A DNA stretch of 64,000 bases from an uncultured Collinsella sp. GTDB lineage: Bacteria > Actinomycetota > Coriobacteriia > Coriobacteriales > Coriobacteriaceae. The position numbers were made by a program, and so were the translations under genes. Below are positions 42,156 through 51,317 of the stretch, one piece after another. Under the pieces are notes generated by a model, which was not told where the DNA came from, ran no database searches, and worked only from the letters and a program-made list of their open reading frames with translations. Numbering within the stretch: the first letter of the stretch is position 1; the number at the start of each line of letters is the position of its first letter. The stretch covers positions 68,003 to 132,002 of the forward strand of contig CABUWV010000007.1 of assembly GCA_902495355.1 (NCBI GenBank). The letters run 5' to 3'.

Positions 42156-44056
42156 TTGAGTGTCGGGGCGTTTCCTTTAGTTATGACGGTGCCGCACCGG
42201 CGCTCGACGGCGTCGATCTGAATATCGAGGACGGTGAGTTTTTCTGCATCCTCGGTGGCAATGGGTCGGGCAAGTCGACGTTTGCCAAGCATCTGAATGC
42301 GTTGCTGCAGCCCGATGCGGGCACGGTGCGCATTAACGGCATGGATGCGTCCGATCCCGAGCTGGTCTACGACATTCGTTCGACCGCGGGCATGGTATTC
42401 CAGAATCCCGATGATCAGCTGGTGGCAACGCTTGTCGAAGATGACGTTGCGTTCGGTCCCGAAAACCTTGGCGTGCCATCGGCGCAAATTGCGCAGCGCG
42501 TGCGCGAGGCGCTGAAGGGCGTGGGCCTAGTGGGCTTTGAGCGCCACGAGACCCATGCGCTTTCGGGCGGCCAAAAGCAGCGCGTGGCGCTTGCCGGCGT
42601 GCTCGCCATGGAACCGCGCGTGCTCGTATTGGACGAGGCTTCCTCGATGCTCGATCCGCGTGGGCGCAAGGGCCTCATGAAGGCTTGCCGCGCGTTGCAC
42701 GATCGCGGCATGACCATCGTGATGATTACGCACTTTATGGAGGAGGCCGCCGAGGCCGATCGTGTCGCCGTGTTTCAGGCGGGACGAGTTGCCATGCTGG
42801 GTACGCCCGAGGAGATTCTGACGCGGGCGAATGAACTCGCACAGCTCAACCTTGACATGCCAGAGTCGTGCCGTTTGGGCATGGCGCTTCGTGCGAAGGG
42901 CGTGCCTGTTCATGCGCAGGTGCGTGAGGCGGATATGGTCGCTAAGATTGCGCAGGCTTATGCCGAGCGAAGTGGGGCAGGCATCGCGGGGCAGTCTTCT
43001 GTATCCCAGTTGGAAATCGCTGACGGCACTGTTCCGGTAGACAACGAGGGCAACGCGTCGGAGCCCGTCATCGAGCTATCCCATGTTTCGTACAGTTATT
43101 CGCTCAGTCCGCGCGAGCGCCGCCGCTGGCTTAAGCGCTCGGCCACTGCGGGCAAATCGAACAAACAGGCTCTCTGGGGAAACGACCCCAGCAGCCCGTG
43201 GGCGCTGCGCGATGTATCGCTGACGGTGCGTCGCGGCGAGTTCCTGGGCTTGGCAGGTCATACCGGTTCGGGTAAGTCGACGCTGGTCCAGCATCTCAAC
43301 GGGCTGATTCGTCCCCAGGAAGGAACCGTTCGCGCGCTGGGGCTCGATCTGTCAAACAAGAAAGACGCCGCCGCGGTTAAGGCCAAGGTCGGCGTGGTGT
43401 TTCAATATCCTGAGCGTCAGCTGTTTGCCGAAACCGTGGCGCAGGACGTGGCGTTTGGTCCGCATAACCTTGGCTTGCCGCAAGATGAAGTCGACCGTCG
43501 TGTCGAGTCATCGCTCTCACGCGTGGGCCTCGACCTTTCCACGGTCGGCGACAAGAGTCCCTTTGAGCTTTCGGGCGGTCAGCAACGGCGTGTGGCATTC
43601 GCCGGCGTGCTCGCCATGGAGCCCGAAGTCCTGGTGCTCGATGAACCCATGGCGGGGCTCGATCCGGCTGCGCGCAGGGATTTCTTAGGGCTCATCGATC
43701 GACTCCATCGCGAGGGCCTGACCGTTGTCATGGTTTCGCACAGCATGGATGACCTGGCCAATTGCTGCGACCGTATTGTCGTGATGAACGAGGGCGCGGT
43801 GTTTGCCGAGGGCACGCCCGCTCAGGTTTTTGCGCATGCGGATGAGCTTAAATCAATCGGCTTGGGTGTTCCCGCTGCCCAGCGCATGGCGCTGGCGCTT
43901 GCGAAGGCAGGCGTGCCGCTGCGCTTTGACGGCCTCTATACGGTTGAGTCGCTGGCAGACGAGTTGGTGGACCTGCTAATCGGTCGCTCGGGCGGTCCTT
44001 CTAACGTCGCGGACATTGCTAATTCCAAGACGGTCGCGCGAGAGGAGGGCTGCTAA
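42152..44056 (+). CDS. ECF transporter ATPase, EcfA-EcfA' fusion
   Basis: A 634-residue protein with two ABC ATPase halves. Half 1 (about 1-260): Walker A LGGNGSGKSTFAKHL near residue 34, signature LSGGQKQRVALAGVL near 138, Walker B RVLVLDEASSMLDP. Half 2 (about 305-610): Walker A LAGHTGSGKSTLVQHL near 368, signature LSGGQQRRVAFAGVL near 473, Walker B EVLVLDEPMAGLDP. Normally EcfA1 and EcfA2 are separate genes; here they are fused through a linker of about 50 residues. The ATG overlaps the ribU stop (ATGA), and the stop overlaps the T-component ATG (TAATG). It powers RibU and could serve other S components. Confidence 0.93.
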   Translation: MIECRGVSFSYDGAAPALDGVDLNIEDGEFFCILGGNGSGKSTFAKHLNALLQPDAGTVRINGMDASDPELVYDIRSTAGMVFQNPDDQLVATLVEDDVAFGPENLGVPSAQIAQRVREALKGVGLVGFERHETHALSGGQKQRVALAGVLAMEPRVLVLDEASSMLDPRGRKGLMKACRALHDRGMTIVMITHFMEEAAEADRVAVFQAGRVAMLGTPEEILTRANELAQLNLDMPESCRLGMALRAKGVPVHAQVREADMVAKIAQAYAERSGAGIAGQSSVSQLEIADGTVPVDNEGNASEPVIELSHVSYSYSLSPRERRRWLKRSATAGKSNKQALWGNDPSSPWALRDVSLTVRRGEFLGLAGHTGSGKSTLVQHLNGLIRPQEGTVRALGLDLSNKKDAAAVKAKVGVVFQYPERQLFAETVAQDVAFGPHNLGLPQDEVDRRVESSLSRVGLDLSTVGDKSPFELSGGQQRRVAFAGVLAMEPEVLVLDEPMAGLDPAARRDFLGLIDRLHREGLTVVMVSHSMDDLANCCDRIVVMNEGAVFAEGTPAQVFAHADELKSIGLGVPAAQRMALALAKAGVPLRFDGLYTVESLADELVDLLIGRSGGPSNVADIANSKTVAREEGC

Positions 44057-44856
44057 TGGAGGCGTTTTCGTTTGGCAGCTACTATCCCGGCGATAGTGCG
44101 ATCCACCGCCTGGACCCGCGAACTAAGTTGCTCTTGGGCTTTGTGTTTCTGATCACGACGCTCACAGTCAGCAGCTTCCGCGGACTGGTCCCTGTCGCAA
44201 TTTTCGTCGTGCTGATCTATGCCGTGTCTCGGGTGCCGGTTCGTCGCGTTCTGTCGTCGATGGCGCCGCTGCTGGCAATCGTCGTCGTGGTCGCGGTGCT
44301 CAACCTGTTTACCGACCAGAGCGGGCGCATTCTGTGGCAGCTCGGCTTTTTGCAGATAAGCGAGGGCTCGCTGCATTCCGCCGCCTTTATGACGTGCCGC
44401 CTGACCTTGATGATGGCCGGCATGAGCGCCATTACGCTTACCACGCCGACGCTCGACCTCACCGCGGGCTTTGAGCGACTGCTCGCGCCGTTTGCGCGTG
44501 TAGGACTTCCTGCGCACGAGCTCGGCATGATTATGGGTATCGCGTTGCGCTTTATGCCGCAGTTCGCCACCGAGATGAAGCAGACGGCCGATGCGCAGGC
44601 GAGCCGCGGTGCGCGCGTGACGGGAGGCCCGCTCGGCGGTGTGCGTATGCTCGGCAGTGTGGCGATTCCGCTGTTCACGGGCGTGTTCCGTCATGCCGAG
44701 ACGTTGTCTGCCGCCATGGATGCCCGTTGCTATCATGGCGAGCAGGGCCGCACACGTCTGCATGCGCTTGCATTTGGCCGCGGCGATGCGTTGGCGGCGG
44801 TGGTGACGGCGCTGCTGCTCGCGTGTGTCATCGTCATCAACCTTCAACTTGTTTAG
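44056..44856 (+). CDS. ecfT: ECF transporter T component (EcfT)
   Basis: A 266-residue transmembrane protein linking the ATPases to S components. FGSYYPGDSAIHRLDPRTKLLLGFVFLI (about 5-32) is the EcfT N-terminus, and the coupling region has ADAQASRGARVTGGP near residue 180 (the ARG motif) followed by ETLSAAMDARCYHGEQGRTRL near 215. About five to six helices are visible. It starts one base before the end of the ATPase stop codon, closing the ribU operon. Confidence 0.93.
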   Translation: MEAFSFGSYYPGDSAIHRLDPRTKLLLGFVFLITTLTVSSFRGLVPVAIFVVLIYAVSRVPVRRVLSSMAPLLAIVVVVAVLNLFTDQSGRILWQLGFLQISEGSLHSAAFMTCRLTLMMAGMSAITLTTPTLDLTAGFERLLAPFARVGLPAHELGMIMGIALRFMPQFATEMKQTADAQASRGARVTGGPLGGVRMLGSVAIPLFTGVFRHAETLSAAMDARCYHGEQGRTRLHALAFGRGDALAAVVTALLLACVIVINLQLV

Positions 44857-44886
44857 GCGCGATTCGAGCGCAAGAAAGGGGTCCCT

Positions 44887-45333
44887 ATGACCGACAACGA
44901 CCGCACGGCTCAGCTTGAGCGTGCCTGTTCGTATCTCAGGCGCATTCCGGCGTGGTATCTGGCCACGACCGATGTGGCCGACGGGTATCAGCCTCGCGTG
45001 AGGCCGTTTTCATTTGCCATGGTCGATGACGGTAAGCTGTGGTTTTGCACATCGCGCGACAAGGATGTGTGGGCCGAGCTCAGCGCGAACCCCAAGTTTG
45101 AGGTTTCGGGTTGGAAACCGGGGGAGTGTTGGATTGTACTGACCGGCGAGGCCGTGCTCGAGGACGATGCGGTCGTGAGCGACAAGGTACGCCAGGCGGG
45201 TTTTAAACACATGGTGGGCATCGGCGAGGAACACGATAGCGCCAACGACGGCCGCCTTGCTTTCTTTTCGGTCCGCAACATTGCCGCGCGCTTCTGTGAT
45301 ATCGACGGCAGCGAGGAGCGCCTGGAGCTCTAG
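44887..45333 (+). CDS. Pyridoxamine 5'-phosphate oxidase-fold (PPOX) family protein
   Basis: A 148-residue flavin-reductase-like beta-barrel protein. YLRRIPAWYLATTDVADGYQPRVRPFSFAMVDDGKLWFCTSRDKDVWAEL (about 17-66) is the FMN-binding PPOX core. AAGAAAGGGG precedes the ATG. It lies about 30 bases after ecfT, and the next gene is a paralogue with the same core. The position directly behind a riboflavin transporter fits a flavoprotein role. The PPOX fold is also used by heme- and F420-binding proteins, so the cofactor is inferred. Confidence 0.8.
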   Translation: MTDNDRTAQLERACSYLRRIPAWYLATTDVADGYQPRVRPFSFAMVDDGKLWFCTSRDKDVWAELSANPKFEVSGWKPGECWIVLTGEAVLEDDAVVSDKVRQAGFKHMVGIGEEHDSANDGRLAFFSVRNIAARFCDIDGSEERLEL

Positions 45334-45384
45334 CGCGTCTCAAATTTACTACCCGTTCTGAATTAGCTAGTGCCAGGAGGACAC

Positions 45385-45795
45385 ATGGACGGATTGAATA
45401 CGGTGCTGGAGTATCTGACGTCGGTGCCGGCGTGGTATCTGGCGACGAGCGTGGGCGGGCAGCCGCATGTGCGTCCGTTCTCGTTTGCGCAGATTCAGGA
45501 CGGCAAGCTGTGGTTTGTGACAGCGCGCACCAAAGATGTGTGGCAGGAGCTGCTGCAAAACCAGCGCTTTGAGGCCACGAGTTGGTGGCCGGGCCATGGC
45601 TGGCTCATCTTGCGCGGGCGTGCCGGCTTGGATGACCGGGCTTTAGACGAAATGCGCGAAGCCGGGTGGAAGCATCTAGAGCACCTGGGCGAGCACTATG
45701 AGGGGCCTAACGACCCCGCGCTCGTCTTCTTTAGTGTCGAGGATCCCGAGGCATTTATCTGCAATCACGACGAATGGGTGCCGGTTGAGCTCTAG
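45385..45795 (+). CDS. PPOX-fold family protein, paralogue of the preceding gene
   Basis: A 136-residue protein. LEYLTSVPAWYLATSVGGQPHVRPFSFAQIQDGKLWFVTARTKDVWQELLQN (about 7-58) closely matches the core of the upstream gene. The remainder is shorter. AGGAGG precedes the ATG at 45385. The pair probably arose by tandem duplication. Its substrate is unknown. Confidence 0.8.
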   Translation: MDGLNTVLEYLTSVPAWYLATSVGGQPHVRPFSFAQIQDGKLWFVTARTKDVWQELLQNQRFEATSWWPGHGWLILRGRAGLDDRALDEMREAGWKHLEHLGEHYEGPNDPALVFFSVEDPEAFICNHDEWVPVEL

Positions 45796-45930
45796 CCAGC
45801 TGGCTCATCCTAACAACTTAGTTTTCGCATGGGCGGACCCTGTGTTGCCCGGCACCGTAAGGAGTGCCGGTCAATACGGGGCCCGCTCTATTTGTCAATT
45901 CCTTCAAGCGAATGTGTCGGGAATGTTTCA

Positions 45931-45967
45931 ATGCATGAACATGCAAGCTATTTACGTATTCATGCAT
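45931..45967. promoter_or_regulatory. Candidate ArgR operator upstream of argC
   Basis: ATGCATGAA (45931-45939) and TTCATGCAT (45959-45967) form a perfect 9-bp inverted repeat. Each half contains CATGAA, similar to the start of ARG boxes in Gram-positive bacteria. It lies about 85 bp before the argC start. The match to the consensus is partial. Confidence 0.45.
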
Positions 45968-46052
45968 CTTTTGGTGCTAAAGTTTCAACCCACCTCATAA
46001 TGACCGCTGCAAAATGCGCATCGGTGCATAAATCGCAGACAAGGAGTCTGAT

Positions 46053-47123
46053 ATGTCTTTGAAGGTTGGAATCGTCGGCGCGGCCGGATATGCCGGAGCC
46101 GAGCTCATTCGCCTCGTACTCGGCCATCCCGAGTTTGAACTTGTTGCCATTACGTCCAACGCCGATGCCGGCCAGCCGCTGTCCGCGGTGTATCCGAGCT
46201 TTGCTGGCGTGAGCGATCTGGTTTTCACCACGCATGACGCCCCCGAGCTCAAAAGCTGCGATGCGGTTTTTCTTGCCGTGCCGCACACGGCTGCCATGGC
46301 GCAGGTGCCCGCGCTCCTTGCCGCGGGCGTTTCCTGCTTTGATCTTTCGGCCGATTACCGTCTGAGCGACCCGTCCGTCTTTGAGGCATGGTATGCCGCC
46401 GAGCACACGAGCCCCGAGCTGCTCAAGACCCGCGCTTTTGGCCTGCCCGAGCTGTTCTGCCAGGACTTAGAGACCGCTGCTTCCAGCCATGCCGCCGGAA
46501 AGCCCGTTTTGGTCGCTTGCGCCGGCTGCTATCCCACCGCAACGTGCCTCGCTGCCGCTCCTGCCGTGCGTGCGGGCTGGATGGCAGAGAACGGCCCCGT
46601 AATCGTCGATGCCATTAGCGGCGTGACGGGCGCCGGTAAGTCCTGCAACGCCCGCACCCATTTTTGTAGCGCAGACGAGAACTTAGAGGCCTATGGCGTA
46701 GGCAAACATCGCCACACACCAGAGATCGAGCAGATTCTGGGTCTGACCGATCGTGTCGTCTTTACTCCGCACTTGGCACCGCTCAAGCGCGGCCTGCTTT
46801 CCACGGTGACGATGCCGCTCGCGCCGCGGGCTCTCGACACGTTGGCCCTTGAGGACGTCGTCGACCATTACAAGAAGTTCTACGCCGGTCGCACCTTTGT
46901 GCGCGTGCTCGATGCCGGCCAGCAGCCCAAGACGGCTTCGGTCGTCGGCACCAACGCTGCCCAGATCGGCCTTGCGCTCAACAAGCGTGCGGGCGTGCTG
47001 GTGGCGACGGGTGCTATCGACAATTTGTGCAAGGGTGCTGCGGGCCAGGCGGTCCAGTGCGCCAACATCGTTTTTGGCTTTGACGAGCGACGAGGCTTGC
47101 CCACAGTGGCGTGCCCGGTGTAG
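46053..47123 (+). CDS. argC: N-acetyl-gamma-glutamyl-phosphate reductase
   Basis: ArgC reduces N-acetylglutamyl phosphate to the semialdehyde with NADPH, the third step of arginine/ornithine synthesis. The 356-residue product starts KVGIVGAAGYAGAELIRLVLGHPEF (Rossmann), and the catalytic cysteine lies in VACAGCYPTATCLAAAP near residue 155. GVTGAGKSCNARTHFC near 193 and HRHTPEIEQIL near 222 are also conserved. ACAAGGAG precedes the ATG. It heads the argC-argJ-argB-argD operon; a palindrome resembling an ArgR site is upstream. Confidence 0.96.
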   Translation: MSLKVGIVGAAGYAGAELIRLVLGHPEFELVAITSNADAGQPLSAVYPSFAGVSDLVFTTHDAPELKSCDAVFLAVPHTAAMAQVPALLAAGVSCFDLSADYRLSDPSVFEAWYAAEHTSPELLKTRAFGLPELFCQDLETAASSHAAGKPVLVACAGCYPTATCLAAAPAVRAGWMAENGPVIVDAISGVTGAGKSCNARTHFCSADENLEAYGVGKHRHTPEIEQILGLTDRVVFTPHLAPLKRGLLSTVTMPLAPRALDTLALEDVVDHYKKFYAGRTFVRVLDAGQQPKTASVVGTNAAQIGLALNKRAGVLVATGAIDNLCKGAAGQAVQCANIVFGFDERRGLPTVACPV

Positions 47124-47258
47124 CACATTCGATTGTTAACGATTTGGTGGTCGGGTATCGAGTTGGGCGCCGCTTTCAAGCTGGTCTAGTAGTTGCGACC
47201 GGTATGGCGTGCCAGCCGATGCCCGCTTTTTTGTCTGATATAAGGAGTCGTAGGGACG

Positions 47259-48527
47259 ATGAATACCGACCTGATTGATATCAAGATACGCGCCGTCGAG
47301 GGTGGCGTTACGGCAGCGGCCGGCTTTAAGGCCGCAGGCATCCATGCAGGATTCCGGAAGAATCCCGAGCGCTTGGACTATGCGCTCGTCGTGCCCGATA
47401 AGCCCTGTCCAGGCGCCGGCGTGTTTACGACCAACCGCTTTTGCGCGGCGCCCGTGCAGGTGAGCCGTGCCAACCTGGGCGGTGCGGACAAGGGCTATGG
47501 CATCATCGCCGGCGTTTCAATCAACTCCGGCAACGCGAATGCCGCCACGGGCGAGACCGGCCTTGCCTGCGCGCGAGAGACATGCAATATCGCGTCGCAG
47601 GTCATCGGCTGTGAACCCCAGCAGATCCTAGTTGCATCCACAGGCGTGATTGGACAGATTCTGCCGATTGACACGTTTGAGACGGCCGTCCCGTCCGCCT
47701 ACGAGGCACTCTCTGCCCATGGCGGTGCCGATGCGGCCCGTGCCATCATGACGACCGATACGCACTCCAAGGAGTATGCCGTTCGCTACCGCAGTGAGGC
47801 TGCGGGTCATGCGGGCAACGCTTATACGGTGGGCGGCATGTGCAAGGGCTCGGGCATGATCATGCCCAATATGGCCACCATGATCGCGGTCATTACTACC
47901 GATGCCCCCGTCGAGCCGTCGGCGCTCCACGCCCTGTTGCTCTCGACCGTTAAGCAGACCTTCAATAAGGTGACGGTCGATTCCGATACCTCGACCAACG
48001 ACACCTGCATCATGCTTGCTTCTGGCGCTGCTGCCGCTGAAGCCGAGGCTATCGTCGAGGGCACTGATGCCTTTGACGAACTGTCCTTTGCCGTGCACGA
48101 GGTGTGCGAGAGCCTGGCGCGCAACATTGCGGCCGATGGCGAGGGCGCGTCAAAGCTCGTGACGGTTAACGTCACCGGCGCCGCCAACGACGAGGAAGCC
48201 GATATCGCCGCCCGTGCCGTCGCCAACTCGCCGCTCGTCAAGACCTGCATCGCCGGTCACGACTGCAACTGGGGCCGCGTCGCCATGGCGCTCGGCAAGT
48301 GCGGCGTGAAGTTTAACCAGGAAGACGTTTCCATCGACATGATGGGCATGCCCGTCTGTCGCGATGGTCTGACCGTTCCCTTTGACGAGGACGAGGCTCT
48401 GCGACGTTTTGAGGCGCCCGAGATCGTGATCTCGGCCGACCTGGGCGCAGGCGATGCGGCAACGACCGTGTGGACCTGCGACCTCACGCACGAGTACATC
48501 TCCATCAACGGTGACTACCGTTCCTAG
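47259..48527 (+). CDS. argJ: Glutamate N-acetyltransferase / amino-acid acetyltransferase
   Basis: ArgJ transfers the acetyl group from N-acetylornithine to glutamate, recycling it, and in bifunctional forms also uses acetyl-CoA. The 422-residue product contains the autocleavage site KGSGMIMPNMATMIAVITTDA near residue 195, where the Thr after Ala-Met-type context becomes the nucleophile of the beta chain, and the C-terminal GHDCNWGRVAMALGKCG. TAAGGAGTCG precedes the ATG. It lies 135 bp after argC. The presence of ArgJ means the cyclic pathway, so a separate deacetylase is not needed. Confidence 0.95.
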   Translation: MNTDLIDIKIRAVEGGVTAAAGFKAAGIHAGFRKNPERLDYALVVPDKPCPGAGVFTTNRFCAAPVQVSRANLGGADKGYGIIAGVSINSGNANAATGETGLACARETCNIASQVIGCEPQQILVASTGVIGQILPIDTFETAVPSAYEALSAHGGADAARAIMTTDTHSKEYAVRYRSEAAGHAGNAYTVGGMCKGSGMIMPNMATMIAVITTDAPVEPSALHALLLSTVKQTFNKVTVDSDTSTNDTCIMLASGAAAAEAEAIVEGTDAFDELSFAVHEVCESLARNIAADGEGASKLVTVNVTGAANDEEADIAARAVANSPLVKTCIAGHDCNWGRVAMALGKCGVKFNQEDVSIDMMGMPVCRDGLTVPFDEDEALRRFEAPEIVISADLGAGDAATTVWTCDLTHEYISINGDYRS

Positions 48528-48608
48528 ATTCCAGGCACGCTGCGCATCTTGCCGCGATTGCGGACGGCGGAGCACGGCACGATAACGATACGAAAGACGA
48601 GGCAGATT

Positions 48609-49589
48609 ATGAAATTCGCACGCGATTGTCGTTCGAGCGAATCCAACGAAGCAACCGCGCAGCTGCTGTTCGAAGCGCTGCCGTGGATTAAAAACCTGAC
48701 CGGCAAGACGGTCGTTATCAAGTATGGCGGAGCGGCCATGGTCGATGAGCAACTGCGCCGCGATGTGATGAGCGACATCGTTTTGCTCAAGATTATCGGC
48801 ATGCGCCCCGTCATCGTGCATGGCGGCGGCAAGGCCATCAACGAGGCGTTGAGTCATTACGATATTCCCGTCGAGTTTAAGAACGGCCAGCGCGTGACTA
48901 CGCCGGCGACCATGGATATCGTGCGCGAGGTGCTGGGCGGCAAGGTTAACCAGGAGCTGGTCGCTGCCATCAACCACCACGGTAATTTGGCCGTAGGCGT
49001 GTCGGGCAGCGATGCCGGCACGCTCATCGCCGAGCCGCTCGACCCCGAACTCGGTCGCGTGGGCAAAGTGACGCACGTCAACACCGACTATATCGAGCGC
49101 TTGCTCGATAGCGAGTACATTCCCGTAATCGCTACCGTCGCGGCGGGGGAGGACGGCGGCTTCTTCAACATCAACGCCGATACCGCCGCCGGCGCCGTTG
49201 CGGCGGCGCTTCATGCGCACAAGGCGATTTTTTTGACCGACGTCGACGGTCTGTACAAGGACTTTAGTGATAAGGACTCGCTCATCTCCAACCTGACGCT
49301 CGACGAGGTCAACGAGATGCTCTACGGCGGAGAAGTCGACAAGGGCATGATTCCCAAGCTGCGCGCCGCCGTCGATGCGCTTGCTGCTGGCGTGTTCCGA
49401 GCCCACATCATCAACGGCACGACGCCGCACTCGCTGCTGCTGGAGCTGCTGACCGATGCTGGCGTCGGTACCGTGATCCACTCCACCGAGACGGCCTACG
49501 AGTTCGATACGCATCCGCATCCGCTTTCGACGTTTGCGGCGCGTCTGACCGAGAACCTCGACGAGGTCGAGAAGCTCCAGACGGTCTAG
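48609..49589 (+). CDS. argB: Acetylglutamate kinase
   Basis: ArgB phosphorylates N-acetylglutamate, usually the arginine-inhibited step. The 326-residue product shows KTVVIKYGGAAMVD near residue 32, PVIVHGGGKAINEAL near 67 and FFNINADTAAGAVAAALHAHKAIFLTDVDGLY near 183. It is longer than E. coli ArgB (258), in keeping with arginine-sensitive forms that carry an N-terminal helix (here about 25 residues). The start at 48609 (MKFARDCR) was chosen over 48549 because of the GAGGC site and the family length. Follows argJ by about 80 bp. Confidence 0.94.
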   Translation: MKFARDCRSSESNEATAQLLFEALPWIKNLTGKTVVIKYGGAAMVDEQLRRDVMSDIVLLKIIGMRPVIVHGGGKAINEALSHYDIPVEFKNGQRVTTPATMDIVREVLGGKVNQELVAAINHHGNLAVGVSGSDAGTLIAEPLDPELGRVGKVTHVNTDYIERLLDSEYIPVIATVAAGEDGGFFNINADTAAGAVAAALHAHKAIFLTDVDGLYKDFSDKDSLISNLTLDEVNEMLYGGEVDKGMIPKLRAAVDALAAGVFRAHIINGTTPHSLLLELLTDAGVGTVIHSTETAYEFDTHPHPLSTFAARLTENLDEVEKLQTV

Positions 49590-49658
49590 CCGACCCGCGG
49601 TCGTCGCGTCCCTGCACCCATAGCCCTGCGCCGTACGGCGCCCAACGAAAGGCATCTC

Positions 49659-50942
49659 ATGTCACTTGCAACTCAGCAATCGCTCGAATCCCATTACGTT
49701 ATGCATACCTTTGGTCGCTCGCCGGTAGAGTTTGTCGAAGGTCACGGTATGAAGCTCATCGGTGACGATGGCCGTGAGTATCTCGACTTTCTCGCTGGTA
49801 TCGGTGTATGCAGCCTTGGCCACGGCAACCCTGCAGTGCTCTCGGCGCTCGAGGCTCAGACCAAAAAGCTTCTGCATGTGTCTAACTACTTCTACATCGA
49901 GCAGCGTGGACAGGTCGCGGCGCTGCTGTCCAAGCTTGCCAACGACGACGTAGATGGTGCGTGCGTGCTGGCCGATGCCATTGCCGCCGGCGATGAGACC
50001 ACGGCCGCTGCGCTCGGTGCCCCGGCTGCGGACGAGCAGGTGTGGGAGACGTTCTTTGCCAATTCTGGTGCCGAAGCCAACGAGGGCTCGATGAAGCTCG
50101 CGCGTCTGTACGCCAAGCGTGCTGGTAACGGCGGCAACACCATCGTATGCATGCGTGGCGGCTTCCACGGCCGTACGCTCGAGACCATTGCCGCCACCAT
50201 GCAGGATTGGCTACAGGACAGTTTCCGTCCGCTGCCGGGTGGCTTTGTGGCCTGTACGCCCAACGATGTCGACGAACTGCGTTCGATCTTTAAGCAGCTG
50301 GGAAGCGAGGTCTGCGCCGTCATGCTCGAGCCGATTCAGGGCGAGAGCGGCGTGCACCCCATGACCGAGGAGTTTATGGCGGCGGCGCGCGACTTGGCAC
50401 ACGAGGTGGGCGCCGTTCTTATCGCCGACGAGGTCCAGTGTGGCATCTTCCGCTCCGGCAAGCCGTTTGCATTCCAGACCTATGGCGTGGAGCCCGACAT
50501 TATGAGCCTTGCAAAGGGCATTGCCGATGGCGTGCCCATGGGTGCCGTGGTGGCAAAGAAGGAGATCGCCGACGTGTTTAAGCCGGGTGACCACGGCTCG
50601 ACCTTTGGCGGTAGCTGCTTGGCTGTCGCGGCGTGCGCCGTGACGCTCTCTGCGCTTGTGCGCGGCGATTTTGCCGAGCATGTTGCCAAGGTGGGTGCTT
50701 ATATGGAGCAGGCGCTGGCTAAGCTTCCGCATGTGGTAGAGGTGCGTGGTCGCGGCCTGATGCTCGGCTGCGATTTGGATGATGCCGCGGGTGATGCACA
50801 CGACGTCGTGGCCCGTGCATTGGGGGCTGGTGCCGTGATCAACGCTACAGGCGCACATACGCTGCGCTTCCTTCCGCCGCTCGTGTGCGAAGAGGCCGAC
50901 GTGGACAACCTGATCGAGATCCTGGCGGGTGTTTTGGCTTAG
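49659..50942 (+). CDS. argD: Acetylornithine aminotransferase
   Basis: A PLP-dependent class III aminotransferase making N-acetylornithine. The 427-residue product has FFANSGAEANEGSMKLARLYAKR near residue 130, GGFHGRTLETIAAT near 167, IADEVQCGIFRSGKPFAF near 251 and the PLP lysine in DIMSLAKGIADGVPMGAV near 285. An extra segment of about 30 residues (VDGACVLADAIAAGDETTAAALGAPAADEQ, near 97-126) is inserted compared with typical ArgD. CGAAAGG precedes the ATG. Last gene of the arg cluster; argF, argG and argH are not in the window. Confidence 0.94.
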   Translation: MSLATQQSLESHYVMHTFGRSPVEFVEGHGMKLIGDDGREYLDFLAGIGVCSLGHGNPAVLSALEAQTKKLLHVSNYFYIEQRGQVAALLSKLANDDVDGACVLADAIAAGDETTAAALGAPAADEQVWETFFANSGAEANEGSMKLARLYAKRAGNGGNTIVCMRGGFHGRTLETIAATMQDWLQDSFRPLPGGFVACTPNDVDELRSIFKQLGSEVCAVMLEPIQGESGVHPMTEEFMAAARDLAHEVGAVLIADEVQCGIFRSGKPFAFQTYGVEPDIMSLAKGIADGVPMGAVVAKKEIADVFKPGDHGSTFGGSCLAVAACAVTLSALVRGDFAEHVAKVGAYMEQALAKLPHVVEVRGRGLMLGCDLDDAAGDAHDVVARALGAGAVINATGAHTLRFLPPLVCEEADVDNLIEILAGVLA

Positions 50943-50969
50943 CGAGAGTAAAACATAGCCAGTTTGAAC

Positions 50970-51028
50970 GGGTTCCAGATTGTCGGTGCGTCATTTGATG
51001 CATCTTTGGACGGTCTGGAACCCTTTTT
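50970..51028 (+). terminator. Terminator of the arg operon
   Basis: GGGTTCCAGA (50970-50979) and TCTGGAACCC (51014-51023) pair perfectly and are followed by TTTTT. The loop is unusually long at 34 bases. Confidence 0.75.
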
Positions 51029-51141
51029 GTCATCAATCTGCAAAGGCCACGGCCTTTGCGACAGACGTGCTGACGGGTTCGAATCCCAGGCACCGGGCGC
51101 AAACAAAAACGGTCCCCTTGCGAGGACCGTTTCCAATTCAG

Positions 51142-51159
51142 TGGTGGGCGATGAGGGAT
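51142..51159 (-). pseudogene. tRNA-Val 3' end fragment (duplicate)
   Basis: The 18 bases TGGTGGGCGATGAGGGAT are identical to the last 18 of the intact tRNA-Val gene (51328-51345 read on the plus strand, CCA included). The rest of the tRNA is absent, replaced by unrelated GC-rich sequence. Confidence 0.65.
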
Positions 51160-51294
51160 GTCCGCGTGCGGCTGGCGCCGCCCGCTCTCGCTTCGGGCCT
51201 GCGGCCCTCGCGTGCTGCGCTGGAAAACGCTTCGCGTTTCCTCAGCTCCGCACCCTTGCGGGTTCGAATCCCTCTGCGATGGGCCCAAACAAAA

Positions 51295-51317
51295 ACGGTC
51301 CCCTTTCGAGGACCGTT
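51295..51317 (-). terminator. Hairpin after tRNA-Val (duplicated)
   Basis: On the minus strand AAACGGTCC and GGACCGTTTTTGTTT form a stem and T-run about ten bases past the tRNA CCA end. A near-identical copy lies at about 51109-51131, after the tRNA fragment. Confidence 0.7.

Noticed and set aside
45796..46052. T-box or other leader upstream of argC
   Set aside because: There is a hairpin with GGCAC/GTGCC, but the T-box sequence AGGGTGGNACCGCG is absent.
51061..51100. A complete plus-strand tRNA ending near 51100
   Set aside because: Only a T-arm-like GGGTTCGAATCCC is present; the T-stem has mismatches and no acceptor, D or anticodon arms can be folded.
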